Shown: positions 7,976 to 17,417, counted from the stretch's first letter. The stretch is 64,000 nucleotides of DNA from Opitutus sp. (GCA_024998815.1 JACEUQ010000002.1:1614617-1678616); one strand, 5' to 3'. The notes: generated by a model from the letters alone, not told the origin. Numbers and translations are program-made.

Positions 7976-9322
7976 TTATTCCGGTTCGGCGGTGCCTTCG
8001 ACCACCCACTGGCGGGCTTCGGGCACTTGGTTAAAGAACTCGCGCAGCGCCGCGCTGAGGTGCTCGGCGTAGCGGTAATGCGCACCCATGCCCGTACGCA
8101 GCTCGGCTTCGTAGATAAACTTATCACCGTGCGTCGAGTGCTCGAAGGGCGTCTGCGCGCCCAGCAGAAGCGTGTAAACGTAGGCCGCCGAACCGCGTTC
8201 CATGAGTTCGCGGGTCAGCGCCGCTTGCTCGTCGAGCAACTCCTGATGCGCGGCGTGGGTGATCTCGGCCGGCAGGTAAAAGCCGGCCTGAATGAGCGGC
8301 GTGTAGCGGTGGCCGGTGCGGTGGCGGTTGAGGTCACGCAGTTCGGCGATCGCCATGTTGTTCCATGCAAAGCCCACGCGCATGCGGCGGGTGGCCGTGC
8401 CTTGATAACCGTAGCGATTGGTGCGGTGGCGCAGCGCCTCGTCCACCGGTTGCTCCTCGCAAAGAAAGGGCGGGGCGCTGCGGTCGACGTTGACCCAGAC
8501 TTCGTCGGCCAGCGGCGCAGTCGAGAGGCGGGCCAACCCCAGCCGCAGTGAGGTGGCCAATTCCTGCTGTGCCTGGGCCTGATAGGAGGCTTCGGCCGTA
8601 CTGTGGCGGGTTAGCCGCGGGGAGAGTTTAACCAACTCACCACGGATGAGCGCGGCGGCGGCACGGGCCTCGGGGTGCGGGAGCGAATCGAGGTGTTTAA
8701 CCGTGCTCGCCCACATGCGCGAGGTCTGGACCAACCCGACGTTGGTGCGGGTGGCCAACGGGATAAAATAACGGGCTCGGTCGAGCGCGTAGTTTTTGCG
8801 GATGCGGGTGACCACCGCTGGTTTGGCGTCGGCGGGCACACGCACGCGGTGCGGTTCGGCCACGCCGAGGGTGTCGAGGCGGGCGTATTCGGCGTTATAG
8901 GCGGCAAACGATTTTGCCATGAGCGCCTGCCAGCGCGCCGCAAGGTCCTCGGGGATGCCGAGCTCGGCGGGCGTGGGCAGGTTCGCCGCGTCCATGGTGA
9001 TATAGCGGGTGGACGACTCCTGCCCGTCGGCCATTTGGGCGATTTCAAAAATCTTGTAAGCCAGCCACATCGATACGTCGTCCAGGGCGATCGCGATGCC
9101 GCCGGTGAGCCCGCCGATGGAGGCGTGGCCGTAGTCGACAAACTTCAAAATGCGGTCGATGGAGGCGTCGGGGTTGGCCAGGTCGACCTTGGCCATGATG
9201 GCGGCGATGCCCTCATTGCTACGCGAGTAACGGGCCAGCACGGAGGCAAGCAGCTCGGGCGTGACCTGGGGCAGGTCGGCGGCGGTGGGCGGAGGGACGA
9301 GGGCTAGGCCAGTGATACGCAT
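7976..9322 (-). CDS. Double-length ThyX-like (FAD-dependent thymidylate synthase family) protein
   Basis: A 448-residue protein with two ThyX-like halves. Classical ThyX is about 220-250 residues and makes dTMP from dUMP with FAD and methylene-THF, using the motif RHRxxSxNExSxRY. Here the N-terminal half has DYGHASIGG (63-71) and QESSTRY (101-107), matching only the second part of the motif. The C-terminal half has RHRTGHRY (333-340), matching only the first part. The motif is thus shared between halves. I chose ATG 9322; the longer frame from 9430 adds residues with no homology. Whether it makes dTMP cannot be told from sequence. Confidence 0.75.
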   Translation of the reverse strand: MRITGLALVPPPTAADLPQVTPELLASVLARYSRSNEGIAAIMAKVDLANPDASIDRILKFVDYGHASIGGLTGGIAIALDDVSMWLAYKIFEIAQMADGQESSTRYITMDAANLPTPAELGIPEDLAARWQALMAKSFAAYNAEYARLDTLGVAEPHRVRVPADAKPAVVTRIRKNYALDRARYFIPLATRTNVGLVQTSRMWASTVKHLDSLPHPEARAAAALIRGELVKLSPRLTRHSTAEASYQAQAQQELATSLRLGLARLSTAPLADEVWVNVDRSAPPFLCEEQPVDEALRHRTNRYGYQGTATRRMRVGFAWNNMAIAELRDLNRHRTGHRYTPLIQAGFYLPAEITHAAHQELLDEQAALTRELMERGSAAYVYTLLLGAQTPFEHSTHGDKFIYEAELRTGMGAHYRYAEHLSAALREFFNQVPEARQWVVEGTAEPE

Positions 9323-9513
9323 CGGAAAGAGGCGGGCATTTGCAGACGGATCGGCGGCGAGGGCAAGCCCGATGGCGGGACGAGCCCAGCAGGCGAAAAA
9401 ACTCCGCACACACCAAGTCAAGGGATTCACCTGTTTTTTACGCTTGAAAAAAAAGGGGGGGGGGGAGCGTGCAAGCGACCGTTTAACGATTATTAATACA
9501 GTAAATTAAAAAC

Positions 9514-10257
9514 ATGAAACTCAGTGTCACCTCCTTCGCGAAAGCCTGCTTTCGCTTTTCCTCACTCGCCCTGGTGGTCCTCGGCTTGTCCCACCTGACC
9601 GCCTCCGCCGGAGTGGCCCCAAGCCCGATTTTCAGCGAAGACTTCAACAATTTCACCGGCGGCACCATCTCTCCCGGGACCCAGTTCGAGACCGCGAATA
9701 AGGTAAAGTTTGGGGCCAGTTTGACCGGCTGGAACGCGACCGGCGGCAACGCCATTCACGCGGTCGAGTACACGACCGGAAACAGTGCGGTCATGATCTT
9801 CAGTGGTAACGGCGGTACATCGGTAAATAAAATTCAAACGACGGCCAGCTACGCTGCGAATGACAGCGGTACCACCTATGTGGTCGCCTACGACTTTTCG
9901 GCGGCCGTTTATCAAGACGGGAATCAGGCCACCGCCTCCGGTGACGGCCTGCGCTTCATGGTTTTGCTGGGCAGCAACAATGCAACCGTGATCAGTGATG
10001 TAACCCAGACCGTCGGCGCCTGGACCCACAACATGTTGTTTACCACCGGTACCTTCAGCTACGTCGGCACGGGCGAGGGTGACGTTCAGTTCCTCATCAC
10101 CGCGGCCAATACCAACACAGTCCGTTTTGCCGGTGCGGTGGACAATTTCTCGGTCACGACGGCTTCCGCCGTCCCCGAGCCGTCGACCTACGCCGCGATT
10201 TTCGGCGTGCTCGCCCTCGGTGCCGCCGCCTTCCGCCGCCGCCAGACCCGCGCCTAA
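9514..10257 (+). CDS. PEP-CTERM sorting domain protein
   Basis: A 247-residue exported protein. It has an N-terminal signal peptide (FSSLALVVLGLSHLTASAG) and a beta-rich middle resembling a jelly-roll (FSEDFNNFTGGTISPGTQFE). The C-terminal PEP-CTERM signal has VPEPSTYA, a transmembrane helix (IFGVLALGAAAF) and a basic tail RRRQTRA. The PEP-CTERM/exosortase system would cleave and anchor it at the surface. The exosortase is not in this window. A similar protein lies at 14173. Confidence 0.9.
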   Translation: MKLSVTSFAKACFRFSSLALVVLGLSHLTASAGVAPSPIFSEDFNNFTGGTISPGTQFETANKVKFGASLTGWNATGGNAIHAVEYTTGNSAVMIFSGNGGTSVNKIQTTASYAANDSGTTYVVAYDFSAAVYQDGNQATASGDGLRFMVLLGSNNATVISDVTQTVGAWTHNMLFTTGTFSYVGTGEGDVQFLITAANTNTVRFAGAVDNFSVTTASAVPEPSTYAAIFGVLALGAAAFRRRQTRA

Positions 10258-10272
10258 ACCCGCAGTCGCGGG

Positions 10273-10326
10273 GTGCATGTTGAAGGTTGGACGTTGGACA
10301 TTGGATGTTGAACGTTTTCCGAAACG
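10273..10326. repeat. Heptamer array (GTTGGAC/GTTGAAC) copy 1
   Basis: Runs of GTTGGACGTTGGACATTGG-type heptamers end in GTTTTCCGAAA. The same design occurs at 12580-12850 and 35336-35450. Confidence 0.8.
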
Positions 10327-10382
10327 CCTGAACGCCGCCCCTCTGCCCACCGACCTCCTCGGCCCTCCGCAGCTCCGACCTC

Positions 10383-10417
10383 AGCCCCGTCGCCCTCACC
10401 GCCGACGGGGCTTTTTT
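10383..10417 (+). terminator. Rho-independent terminator
   Basis: AGCCCCGTCG pairs with CGACGGGGCT across a short loop and is followed by six T. It would end the PEP-CTERM transcript before the SEC-C gene. Confidence 0.75.
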
Positions 10418-10457
10418 GTGGCTTCGGGCCTAAAAAACCGGCTCGAATAGGCCACCG

Positions 10458-11438
10458 ATGAACGCCGAAACCCTGCTCGATCACCTCGCCAGCGACGACG
10501 CCGCCCGCGTCAAAGCCGCCCTGCAAGCCGCCCCCGCACTGGCCACCGAATTGGCCGCGCTCCTACCGGACAAACTCGCCGAAATGGCGCGCCGGCAGGA
10601 GGCCAACCCCAACAACCCCACGCTAGAACAGGCGTTTTGGTGGATGTATCTGGCCGCCAGTCTCGAATTAAAATCTACCCACTGCACGTTAGTGCGCTTG
10701 TTCAGCATCGATGAATCCACGGCCGATACGTTATGGGGCAATCTTGCCACCGAGGACGCCAAGGTATTGTTGGCCGACACCTACGACGGCGACCCACAAC
10801 CGCTGGAAGCGCTGGCAGCCAACCGGGCCGTGAGCGTGTGGTACCGCGACGCCGCGGCTCTGGCGTTGGCGATCCTCACCCGCCGCGGGCAACTGCCCGC
10901 CGTTGAGTTGACGGCCATTTTCACCCGACTGCGCGATGGCCTACTCCGCGAGGCCGCCGACGTGGCATCCCACGACAACGACGATACGGCGCTGGTCGCC
11001 ACCAACCTGCTTTTGACGGCGAGCATGGAACTCAACGAGCCGTCGCTCAAAGCGGTACTCTGGCCGCTGGTGGAGGCCGGCTTACTCGACTCAAGTATGT
11101 GCAGCCTTAAGAGCATCGAGGCCGAGTTCGCCAACCAAACGCCTCTTGCCCCCGACCTAGATCCGCCCGTGGGGCGCGACCTGTGGGCCTATGTGAAAGA
11201 CCGGCAACTTTTTGATGAAATCGAGGGTCGGCCGGTTTACGCGGACGACGATTACGGCGATGAGGATGCGGAGGAGGAGGACTGGGGTGACGAAAACGCG
11301 CCGGTCGCCTTGGATTGGGCGAGCCCACCGGCATATCCGCTCCCGCAGACCGTAATGCGGACCACGCCCAAGGTCGGCCGCAACGACCCCTGCCCGTGCG
11401 GCAGCGGCAAAAAATCCAAAAAGTGCTGCGGAGCATAA
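10458..11438 (+). CDS. DUF1186-like protein with C-terminal SEC-C zinc motif
   Basis: A 326-residue protein. The long N-terminal region is alpha-helical, HEAT-like, and matches the general pattern of DUF1186 proteins. An acidic stretch follows ([19 protein letters not shown]). It ends in a SEC-C zinc-binding motif, [20 protein letters not shown], as found at the end of SecA. The same tail occurs in the YchJ-like protein at 18834. The next gene is 53 bp downstream on the same strand. The biological role is unknown. Confidence 0.75.
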   Translation: MNAETLLDHLASDDAARVKAALQAAPALATELAALLPDKLAEMARRQEANPNNPTLEQAFWWMYLAASLELKSTHCTLVRLFSIDESTADTLWGNLATEDAKVLLADTYDGDPQPLEALAANRAVSVWYRDAAALALAILTRRGQLPAVELTAIFTRLRDGLLREAADVASHDNDDTALVATNLLLTASMELNEPSLKAVLWPLVEAGLLDSSMCSLKSIEAEFANQTPLAPDLDPPVGRDLWAYVKDRQLFDEIEGRPVYADDDYGDEDAEEEDWGDENAPVALDWASPPAYPLPQTVMRTTPKVGRNDPCPCGSGKKSKKCCGA

Positions 11439-11491
11439 AATCGCCACTTGGCGATTGAGCCCGGCGCGGGTTTATCGCCAAGTCTCCGCCG

Positions 11492-12538
11492 ATGAAAACC
11501 AAGCTCCCGCTTAAACTGGAACGTGAACTGGTCGACGCCGCCATCGCCTTCCGCGAAGTGCAGCCGTGGCTCGATGTGCAAAACGCGCATTACCTGTTGA
11601 TCGGCGAGGCCGGCGGCGGGCGCCGAGTGATGTCGATTTTGGGCAACGGTGGCCAACAGTTCGGATTGCAAACGTACTCGGCGGCCTCCGGTCCGCAGAT
11701 GCTCGTCCTGGTCGAGGAGATGTCGCGCATGCCCGAAATGTCGCCGACCGTGATGCTGGAGCTGCTCGAAGGCGAAACCCTCGAATTGGTGAGCAAAAAG
11801 GAAACCGAAGTGGCCGACCGCGCGCGTTGCGAACGCGTGGGTTATGCGCCGGTCGCGCGGGTCAAACAGGCCTGGCCGGTGTTCCGCCAATTCCGCCCCT
11901 TTCACTTCCCTTGGCAGATCGACGAAGCCGGGGCCGAACGGATGATCGTCGACCTCAAGCGCGCCCTGCGTTGGGCCACTCTGGTGCCGTCGCTCGCCTG
12001 GGATGATCTGCACAAATCAGCGGTGGTGCGTCGCCTGCCCGTGGTGGCCGAGACGACCCCGGTGGATCGCCCGTGGACCGAAAAAGACATCACCTGGGAA
12101 GCGCTGCAGCTGCCACCCGCACCGCACCCGGACCCGCTGCCGGTGGACGCGGCGGTGCTGGCGGCGTGGAAGGCGTTGCCCATTAAACCCGGCGCGGGCG
12201 TCTGGCTCGATGAACGCGCGCAGCCCATGCCCATCGGCGACCCCAAAAAAGAGGCCCAGTATTTCCCCCGGCTGGGCGCGTGTTTTGATCTGGCGACGGG
12301 CGTGGTGACACCGCCGGCGATGGGACCGGCGGCGCAACCCTACGGCATTTTTGCACAGGAGGCGTTGGGCCAGCTGATCACCCAGCAAAAAGCCCGGCCG
12401 CAGCGCGTGGTCGTCGGCTCGGAGTTCATGAAAACCGCGCTGGCCCCTTGGGTTGAAGGTGCCGGCATGACCCTGGTGGTCGGCAAGGCCCCGGACTTCG
12501 CCGAGGAGTTTTGGGGCATGATAGAAAACTTCGGCTGA
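11492..12538 (+). CDS. Hypothetical protein, possibly DUF6930-like
   Basis: A 348-residue soluble protein without signal peptide or membrane segments. The C-terminal part (RPQRVVVGSEFMKTAL, GAGMTLVVGKAP) has an alternating alpha/beta pattern seen in the DUF6930 group that often accompanies SEC-C genes, and here it follows one. The first 100 residues form a separate mixed domain. The assignment is tentative and no catalytic motif is seen. Confidence 0.65.
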   Translation: MKTKLPLKLERELVDAAIAFREVQPWLDVQNAHYLLIGEAGGGRRVMSILGNGGQQFGLQTYSAASGPQMLVLVEEMSRMPEMSPTVMLELLEGETLELVSKKETEVADRARCERVGYAPVARVKQAWPVFRQFRPFHFPWQIDEAGAERMIVDLKRALRWATLVPSLAWDDLHKSAVVRRLPVVAETTPVDRPWTEKDITWEALQLPPAPHPDPLPVDAAVLAAWKALPIKPGAGVWLDERAQPMPIGDPKKEAQYFPRLGACFDLATGVVTPPAMGPAAQPYGIFAQEALGQLITQQKARPQRVVVGSEFMKTALAPWVEGAGMTLVVGKAPDFAEEFWGMIENFG

Positions 12539-12574
12539 GACGAACCGCGCACCACCCGGCAAAACGGCCGCTCG

Positions 12575-12850
12575 GAAAACATCCAACATTCAACGCTCAA
12601 CATCCAACGCCCAACCGCCCGACCGTCTCGCCCCCAGCCAGCCGCCACGCAACCCGCGAAGCACGTTCCTTGAACGTTCAATGTTGAATGTTGGATGTTG
12701 AACGTTTTCCGAAACTCCTACTCCGCCCTCCGCCTCAGGCAACATCCAACGTCCAACCGCCCGACCGGTTCGAACGCCGCGCCAGCCGACGCCCATCTAT
12801 TGAACGTTGGACGTTGAATGTTGGATGTTGGATGTTTTCCGAAACTCCGC
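12575..12850. repeat. Heptamer arrays (AACATCC/GTTGGAT) in alternating orientation
   Basis: Four short arrays alternate in direction: CATCCAACATTCAACGC, then GAACGTTCAATGTTGAATG, then ACATCCAACGTCC, then TTGAACGTTGGACGTTG. The forward ones end in GTTTTCCGAAACTCC and the reverse one begins with CGGAAAACATCC. They fill the gap before the phosphodiesterase gene and could form long hairpins. Confidence 0.85.
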
Positions 12851-12880
12851 CCCCTCCGCCCGCCCTCCGCCACCCTCCTC

Positions 12881-13762
12881 ATGAAACGCCTCGTCCTCAC
12901 CCGCCTCGCCGCACTTTTTCTGTTCACCACCACCGCCGCGCTGCTCTCGGCCCAGACCACCCCGCGCGCCGCCCGCGTGTTCATCGTCAGCTTCGACGGT
13001 GGCAAACCCTCCGTCATCGCCGACAGCACGATGCCCGTGCTCAAGGCTATGGTCGCCGAGGGCGCGTGCACCTGGGAGGCCAAAACCGTGGTGCCGAGCA
13101 TCACCCTGCTCGCCCACGCCTCGATGATCAGCGGCGTCGGCCCGGCAAAACATAAAATCACCTGGAACGACTGGATGCCCGAAAAGGGCCTGATCCCGGT
13201 GCCGACGATTTTTTCGCTGGTTCACCCGCACGGCTTCACCACCGCGATGTTCGCCGGAAAACCTAAGTTCAAGCACCTCAACCTGCCCGGCTCGCTCGAC
13301 GAATTCGTGCTGCCGCTGCCCAAGGCCGACGCGAAGGCGGTCGCCGCCGCCTTTGCCGCGCGCCTGCCGCTGTCCAACCCCGACTTGTGCCTGATCCATT
13401 TCGCCGATCCCGACACCGCCGGTCACAAATACGGCTGGGGCTCGCCCGAGCAGAAAATCGCCTTCGCCGAGAGCGACGCCGCGCTGAAGGTCGTCATGGA
13501 CGCACTCAAGGCGGCCGGGATTGCGGACAGCAGTGTGGTTATCCTCACCGCCGATCATGGCGGCCACGACAAGACCCACGGCTCGGACTCGCCGGAGGAC
13601 GTCAACATCCCGTGGATCGTGTGGGGCAAGGGAGTGAAAAAAGGCGCCGTACTCACGGGTCCAGTGAGCACCTGCGACACGGCGGCGACCGCGCTGTGGT
13701 TACTCGGCCAGCCGATCCCGGCGGAGTTCGACGGCAAACCGGTGGTCGCTGCGTTTGAGTGA
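12881..13762 (+). CDS. Secreted alkaline phosphatase-superfamily phosphodiesterase
   Basis: A 293-residue protein with a signal peptide (RLAALFLFTTTAALLSAQ). The type I phosphodiesterase/nucleotide pyrophosphatase fold is shown by VFIVSFDGGKP (metal Asp) and by VVPSITLLAHASMISG, where a Thr follows PSI as nucleophile. IHFADPDTAGHKYGW and LTADHGGHDKTHG supply the remaining metal Asp/His residues. It likely hydrolyses phosphodiesters or phosphate esters in the periplasm. All key residues are present. The ATG at 12881 gives a clean signal peptide. Confidence 0.85.
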   Translation: MKRLVLTRLAALFLFTTTAALLSAQTTPRAARVFIVSFDGGKPSVIADSTMPVLKAMVAEGACTWEAKTVVPSITLLAHASMISGVGPAKHKITWNDWMPEKGLIPVPTIFSLVHPHGFTTAMFAGKPKFKHLNLPGSLDEFVLPLPKADAKAVAAAFAARLPLSNPDLCLIHFADPDTAGHKYGWGSPEQKIAFAESDAALKVVMDALKAAGIADSSVVILTADHGGHDKTHGSDSPEDVNIPWIVWGKGVKKGAVLTGPVSTCDTAATALWLLGQPIPAEFDGKPVVAAFE

Positions 13763-13828
13763 GAAAAGCGGGCGGTGATCGCGGGGCCGTAACATTTAAA
13801 GTGTCGGATCGAGCGCTGAGTTCAAAGG

Positions 13829-14010
13829 TAGCGCGGTGCTTTAGCCCGCAGCGGTAATTGCAGGAGAAAATCCGATGTAAAGTTGCGGGCTAAAGCACCG
13901 CACTACCTCAAAGCTCAATCCGATGCAATTTAGCCGCGAAAGAACGCAGAGAACGCATAGCACTACAGTGCCTGTTCTTTGCGATCTTTGCGTTCTTTCG
14001 CGGCCAAATT
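13829..14010. repeat. Two long imperfect hairpins
   Basis: GTAGCGCGGTGCTTTAGCCCGC pairs with GCGGGCTAAAGCACCGCACTAC (13829-13908). Then TTTAGCCGCGAAAGAACGCA pairs with TTGCGTTCTTTCGCGGCCAA (about 13928-14008). With the REP copy at 14053 they account for most of the gene-free stretch 13763-14172. Confidence 0.8.
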
Positions 14011-14052
14011 GCCGTGGTTGCCTAGGGGATCGGAGTGGGGCCAAAACCCAAA

Positions 14053-14077
14053 AGCAGACTGGAAGTCTGCGCTACTT
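14053..14077. repeat. AGCAGACTGGAAGTCTGCGCTAC repeat, single arm
   Basis: One arm of the dispersed GTAGCGCAGACTTCCAGTCTGCT repeat. Paired or single copies occur also near 15109, 18666, 29757, 31123, 40177, 46904 and, with the same outer bases, 49254. Confidence 0.9.
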
Positions 14078-14172
14078 CACAGCGCATCTACCTACGCCCG
14101 ATCAGCATAACGGGCATAAAACCCCACCCCGAGCACCGGAACTATCGCCACTGCGCGTGCGTCCGTAGCGCA

Positions 14173-14979
14173 ATGTCCCTCACCCGACCCGCCCGCCGCC
14201 TCGCCTTAGTGTTAATCACGCTCGCCCTGACCGCCGCCGGTCGGAGCTCCGTTTCAGTAGCATCCAGCTACACGGAAAATTTCGACAACCTCGGCACTGC
14301 GTTACCCAACGGCTGGGGCGTGTGGACAGCGTCAACGGCAACGGATAATGGAACCCCCTTTGCGTGGAGTACCACCAACGTCGCCAACAACGCGGCGGCC
14401 ACAGCGGATACCTATTTCCGCAACCTCCCGGGAGCCAGTCAGACCTGGTCATCGACGTTTTCCGGCGGTGACGATCGCGCGCTGGGCTGGCGAGCGGGCA
14501 GTGCCGCCAGTCGCGACGGCTCGATCACCTTCACTTGGACCAACACCAGCAGTTGGAGCTTTTCCTCGCTGAGCTTCGATTTATTTACCCCCAACAGCTC
14601 GGGCACGACGGCCAGCTTTAACCTGGAATACCAAATCGGCGCCACGGGCACGTTTTTCCAATTGGCCGGTAAGTCCTACACCACCGTCCCCACCCCCACG
14701 GCGCCCGCCGTGCTGGCGGTAAGCTCGATCAGTTTGACCGCGCTCGACCTCACCGCGCTCAATGACCAGTCGGGCCTAGTCACCTTGCGGCTCAATAATA
14801 ACGCGAGTACGGGCAGCACCTTTCACACGGTGGCACTGGACAACTTCCATTACACGGCGAGCACCACCGCCATCCCCGAGCCGGCAAGCTATGGGGCCCT
14901 TGGCGGGGCCGCCGCCCTCGCCCTGGCCCTGGCCCGCCGGCAGCGGCGGCGCGAAAGGGTAGCAGGCGAAAGAAGCTAA
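14173..14979 (+). CDS. PEP-CTERM sorting domain protein
   Basis: A 268-residue secreted protein. The signal peptide (RLALVLITLALTAAG) precedes a Ser/Thr/Asn-rich beta domain beginning SYTENFDNLGTALPNGWGVW, a start common in PEP-CTERM surface proteins. The C-terminus has the signal IPEPASYGALGGAAALALAL and a basic tail ending RRQRRRERVAGERS. A longer frame runs upstream to 14035, but those codons lie in repeat sequence, so the ATG at 14173 is preferred. Confidence 0.85.
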   Translation: MSLTRPARRLALVLITLALTAAGRSSVSVASSYTENFDNLGTALPNGWGVWTASTATDNGTPFAWSTTNVANNAAATADTYFRNLPGASQTWSSTFSGGDDRALGWRAGSAASRDGSITFTWTNTSSWSFSSLSFDLFTPNSSGTTASFNLEYQIGATGTFFQLAGKSYTTVPTPTAPAVLAVSSISLTALDLTALNDQSGLVTLRLNNNASTGSTFHTVALDNFHYTASTTAIPEPASYGALGGAAALALALARRQRRRERVAGERS

Positions 14980-15069
14980 AACGCCGAATTAGCGCCGGAA
15001 TTTAATCCAGCCCACAAGGAGGTGGGCACCCGACCTCGGACTCGCGCCCGCTCCCAATTGCCTCCCCCG

Positions 15070-15320
15070 GAGGGACGACCTCCGCGTCTTCCGTGTTCGG
15101 ATCCGCCAAGTAGCGCAGACTTCCAGTCTGCTTTTGGACTCTGTCTGAGCAGATGCGGAGCAGACTGGAAGTCTGCGCTACTTTCCGGCCCCTTATACCC
15201 TACACGTTTCGATTTTTTCAGGTTTTAACGCAAAGGCGCAAAGGCGCGAAGAAGCGCAAGGAAATCACTCCTTTTTAATGCTTTGCGAACTTTGCGTCTC
15301 AGCGACTTTGCGTTAAAAAA
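15070..15320. repeat. REP hairpin and a second long hairpin
   Basis: GGAGGGACGACCTCCGCGTC leads into AAGTAGCGCAGACTTCCAG and its inverted partner CTGGAAGTCTGCGCTACTT (15109-15184). A second hairpin follows (about 15224-15318): TTTTAACGCAAAGGCGCAAAG pairs imperfectly with the reversed CTTTGCGTTAAAA side. No gene is seen between 14980 and 15425. Confidence 0.85.
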
Positions 15321-15425
15321 TAGCTCCATTCGTTTAAGCTATGGGTATATCAGCCCTGCCCGCCCCCAACCCGCAGACCGCCGCGGTCTTGCCTCCGGCT
15401 CCTTCGCCCGCCCTGATTCTGCGGC

Positions 15426-16922
15426 ATGACCCGCCTGCGCCATTCGTCACACGCCGTGCTCGGCACGCTCCTCCTCGCCGCAACCGCCACCCTCCCCGCC
15501 CGCGCCGCTGCCGACTCCACCGACGCACCGCGCAACTTGCCTAAACTCGCCGCCGAGGTCTGCGCGGGCTGCCACGGCCCCACCCTCGAAGGCGGCGCCG
15601 GCCCTTCGCTGCTCGACGACACCTGGAAATACGGCGGCGACGACGCCCAGATCGCCGCCAGTATCCGCCTCGGCCACCCCGCAGGAGGCATGCCGCCGTT
15701 TGGTGGGTCGCTGACTGAAAAGGATATCCGCGGGCTGGTGGTTTACCTGCGTGAAGTGGCTGGCAAGGCCAAGCTGCGCCAGACCCCGCCGCCTCGCCCC
15801 AACGTGGACAAGCCCACCGCCAGCCGGCTCCACACTTACCGAATCGAAACCGTGGTCGCCCAGCTCAAAGAGCCTTGGTCGCTCGCGTTCCTGCCGGACG
15901 GCCGCAGCCTCGTCACCGAAAAGCGTGGCACCTTGAGTATCATCAGCAGCATCGCCAGTGGTGGCGGTGGCACGAACGGCGCGCCGGTAACTGACGGCGT
16001 GACCACCACGCTTATTACCGGAACGCCGCTGGTCGATACGGCCGGGCAAGGCGGACTGTTCGACGTCGTGGCGCACCCCGATTTCGCCCGCAACGGCTGG
16101 ATCTACCTCGCCTTTGCCGATCCGCAAAAATCCGCCGAAGGCCGTGACGTAGCCATGACCGCCGTGATGCGCGGGCGGATTCGGGACAACGTGTGGGTTG
16201 ACCAGGAGGTGATTTTCCGTGCGTCGCTTGAAACCTACCGCAACGCCGGCGGCGTGCACTTTGGCGGGCGACTGGCCTTCGACCGCGCGGGCTTTTTCTT
16301 TTTCTCCATTGGTGAGCGCGGCAACCAAGCCGACGCCCAAAACCTCGCCCTGCCCAATGGCAAAATCCACCGCCTTCACGACGACGGCCGCGTGCCCACC
16401 GACAATCCCTTCGTGGCCAAACCCGGCGCGTTGCGCTCGATTTGGAGCTACGGCCACCGTAACCCGCAGGGCCTGCGCTTCGACACGGCCACCGGCTTGC
16501 TCTGGGCGCACGAACACGGCCCGCGCGGCGGCGACGAACTCAACCGCATCCAACCGGGGCGCAACTACGGCTGGCCGCTCGCCACCTACGGCATCAACTA
16601 CAACGGCATGCCCATCACCGACGTGACCACGCGCGCCGACATTGAGCCGCCGGCCACTTACTGGATTCCCTCGATCGCGCCGTGCGGCCTGTCGATCTAC
16701 ACGGGCGAGCGTTTCCCGAAGTGGAAAAATAATCTGTTTGTGACCTCGCTCGCCGCCGAGGAATTGCGCCGGCTCAAACTCAAGGACGGCAAGGTCGTCG
16801 AGCAGGAGATTATCTTCAAAGGGCTCGGCCGCCTGCGCGACGTCGTGCAGGGGCCGGACGGCCTGCTTTACGTGCTGTTGCCCGACCGCGTAGCTCGACT
16901 GGTGCCCGCCGCCACACCCTGA
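15426..16922 (+). CDS. Cytochrome c fused to PQQ-type sugar dehydrogenase (Gdh/YliI-like)
   Basis: A 498-residue periplasmic protein. A signal peptide (GTLLLAATATLPARA) is followed by a monohaem cytochrome c domain (CAGCH at about residue 47, GGMPPFG as Met ligand). Residues ~145-495 form a soluble glucose dehydrogenase-type beta propeller: EPWSLAFLPDG, GTPLVDTAGQGGLFDVVAHPDF, GNQADAQNLALPNGKIHRL, YGHRNPQGLRFD and EHGPRGGDELN are family blocks. It likely oxidises aldose sugars using PQQ and passes electrons to its own haem. The usual family lacks the fused cytochrome. No PQQ genes are in the window. Confidence 0.9.
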   Translation: MTRLRHSSHAVLGTLLLAATATLPARAAADSTDAPRNLPKLAAEVCAGCHGPTLEGGAGPSLLDDTWKYGGDDAQIAASIRLGHPAGGMPPFGGSLTEKDIRGLVVYLREVAGKAKLRQTPPPRPNVDKPTASRLHTYRIETVVAQLKEPWSLAFLPDGRSLVTEKRGTLSIISSIASGGGGTNGAPVTDGVTTTLITGTPLVDTAGQGGLFDVVAHPDFARNGWIYLAFADPQKSAEGRDVAMTAVMRGRIRDNVWVDQEVIFRASLETYRNAGGVHFGGRLAFDRAGFFFFSIGERGNQADAQNLALPNGKIHRLHDDGRVPTDNPFVAKPGALRSIWSYGHRNPQGLRFDTATGLLWAHEHGPRGGDELNRIQPGRNYGWPLATYGINYNGMPITDVTTRADIEPPATYWIPSIAPCGLSIYTGERFPKWKNNLFVTSLAAEELRRLKLKDGKVVEQEIIFKGLGRLRDVVQGPDGLLYVLLPDRVARLVPAATP

Positions 16923-16928
16923 CCGCGC

Positions 16929-17297
16929 ATGACACCGCTGATTTATTTCGCGCCGCTGTTTTTTGTTTTCGAAGGCTGGCAACTGGTGATCGCGGAGCGC
17001 CACCTCGGGATTAAGCGCATCGAAAGCGGCGTCGATCCGCGCGAGGGCGGCCCCGGCGAAGGGTTGGCCTTTGTGTGGAGCGCGGGCATCGTCGCCTACT
17101 GGATTTGGATGCTGCTGATGCTCGTGCCGCGCGCAGGGCGGGCGCAGATCGGGTGCATGTTGATCGTCTCGTTGCTCGGCTACGCTCTGCGGCGCAATTC
17201 GCCGCTGAAGTGGATTCTGGTGATCCTCACGCTCGAAGGGGCGATCCGCATCGGCATGATCATCTCGCTGCTCGGCGCCGCCTGGAAGGCGCTGTAA
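16929..17297 (+). CDS. Small membrane protein of unknown function
   Basis: A 122-residue protein that begins seven bases after the sugar dehydrogenase stop, probably co-transcribed. Hydrophobic segments at about residues 3-20, 48-66, 72-84 and 92-117 (GLAFVWSAGIVAYWIWMLLML and WILVILTLEGAIRIGMIISL) suggest three to four helices. No family is recognised. Confidence 0.7.
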   Translation: MTPLIYFAPLFFVFEGWQLVIAERHLGIKRIESGVDPREGGPGEGLAFVWSAGIVAYWIWMLLMLVPRAGRAQIGCMLIVSLLGYALRRNSPLKWILVILTLEGAIRIGMIISLLGAAWKAL

Positions 17298-17417
17298 ACT
17301 GGGCCTTTGATCCCGGGTTACCGATTCCGGCAACCAGCGCCTCGCATACTCGCCGCTTTCGGCCTTGAGCACGGAGGCGATCCGCCGCACAAAAACCGCG
17401 TCGCGGACGCTTACCCT

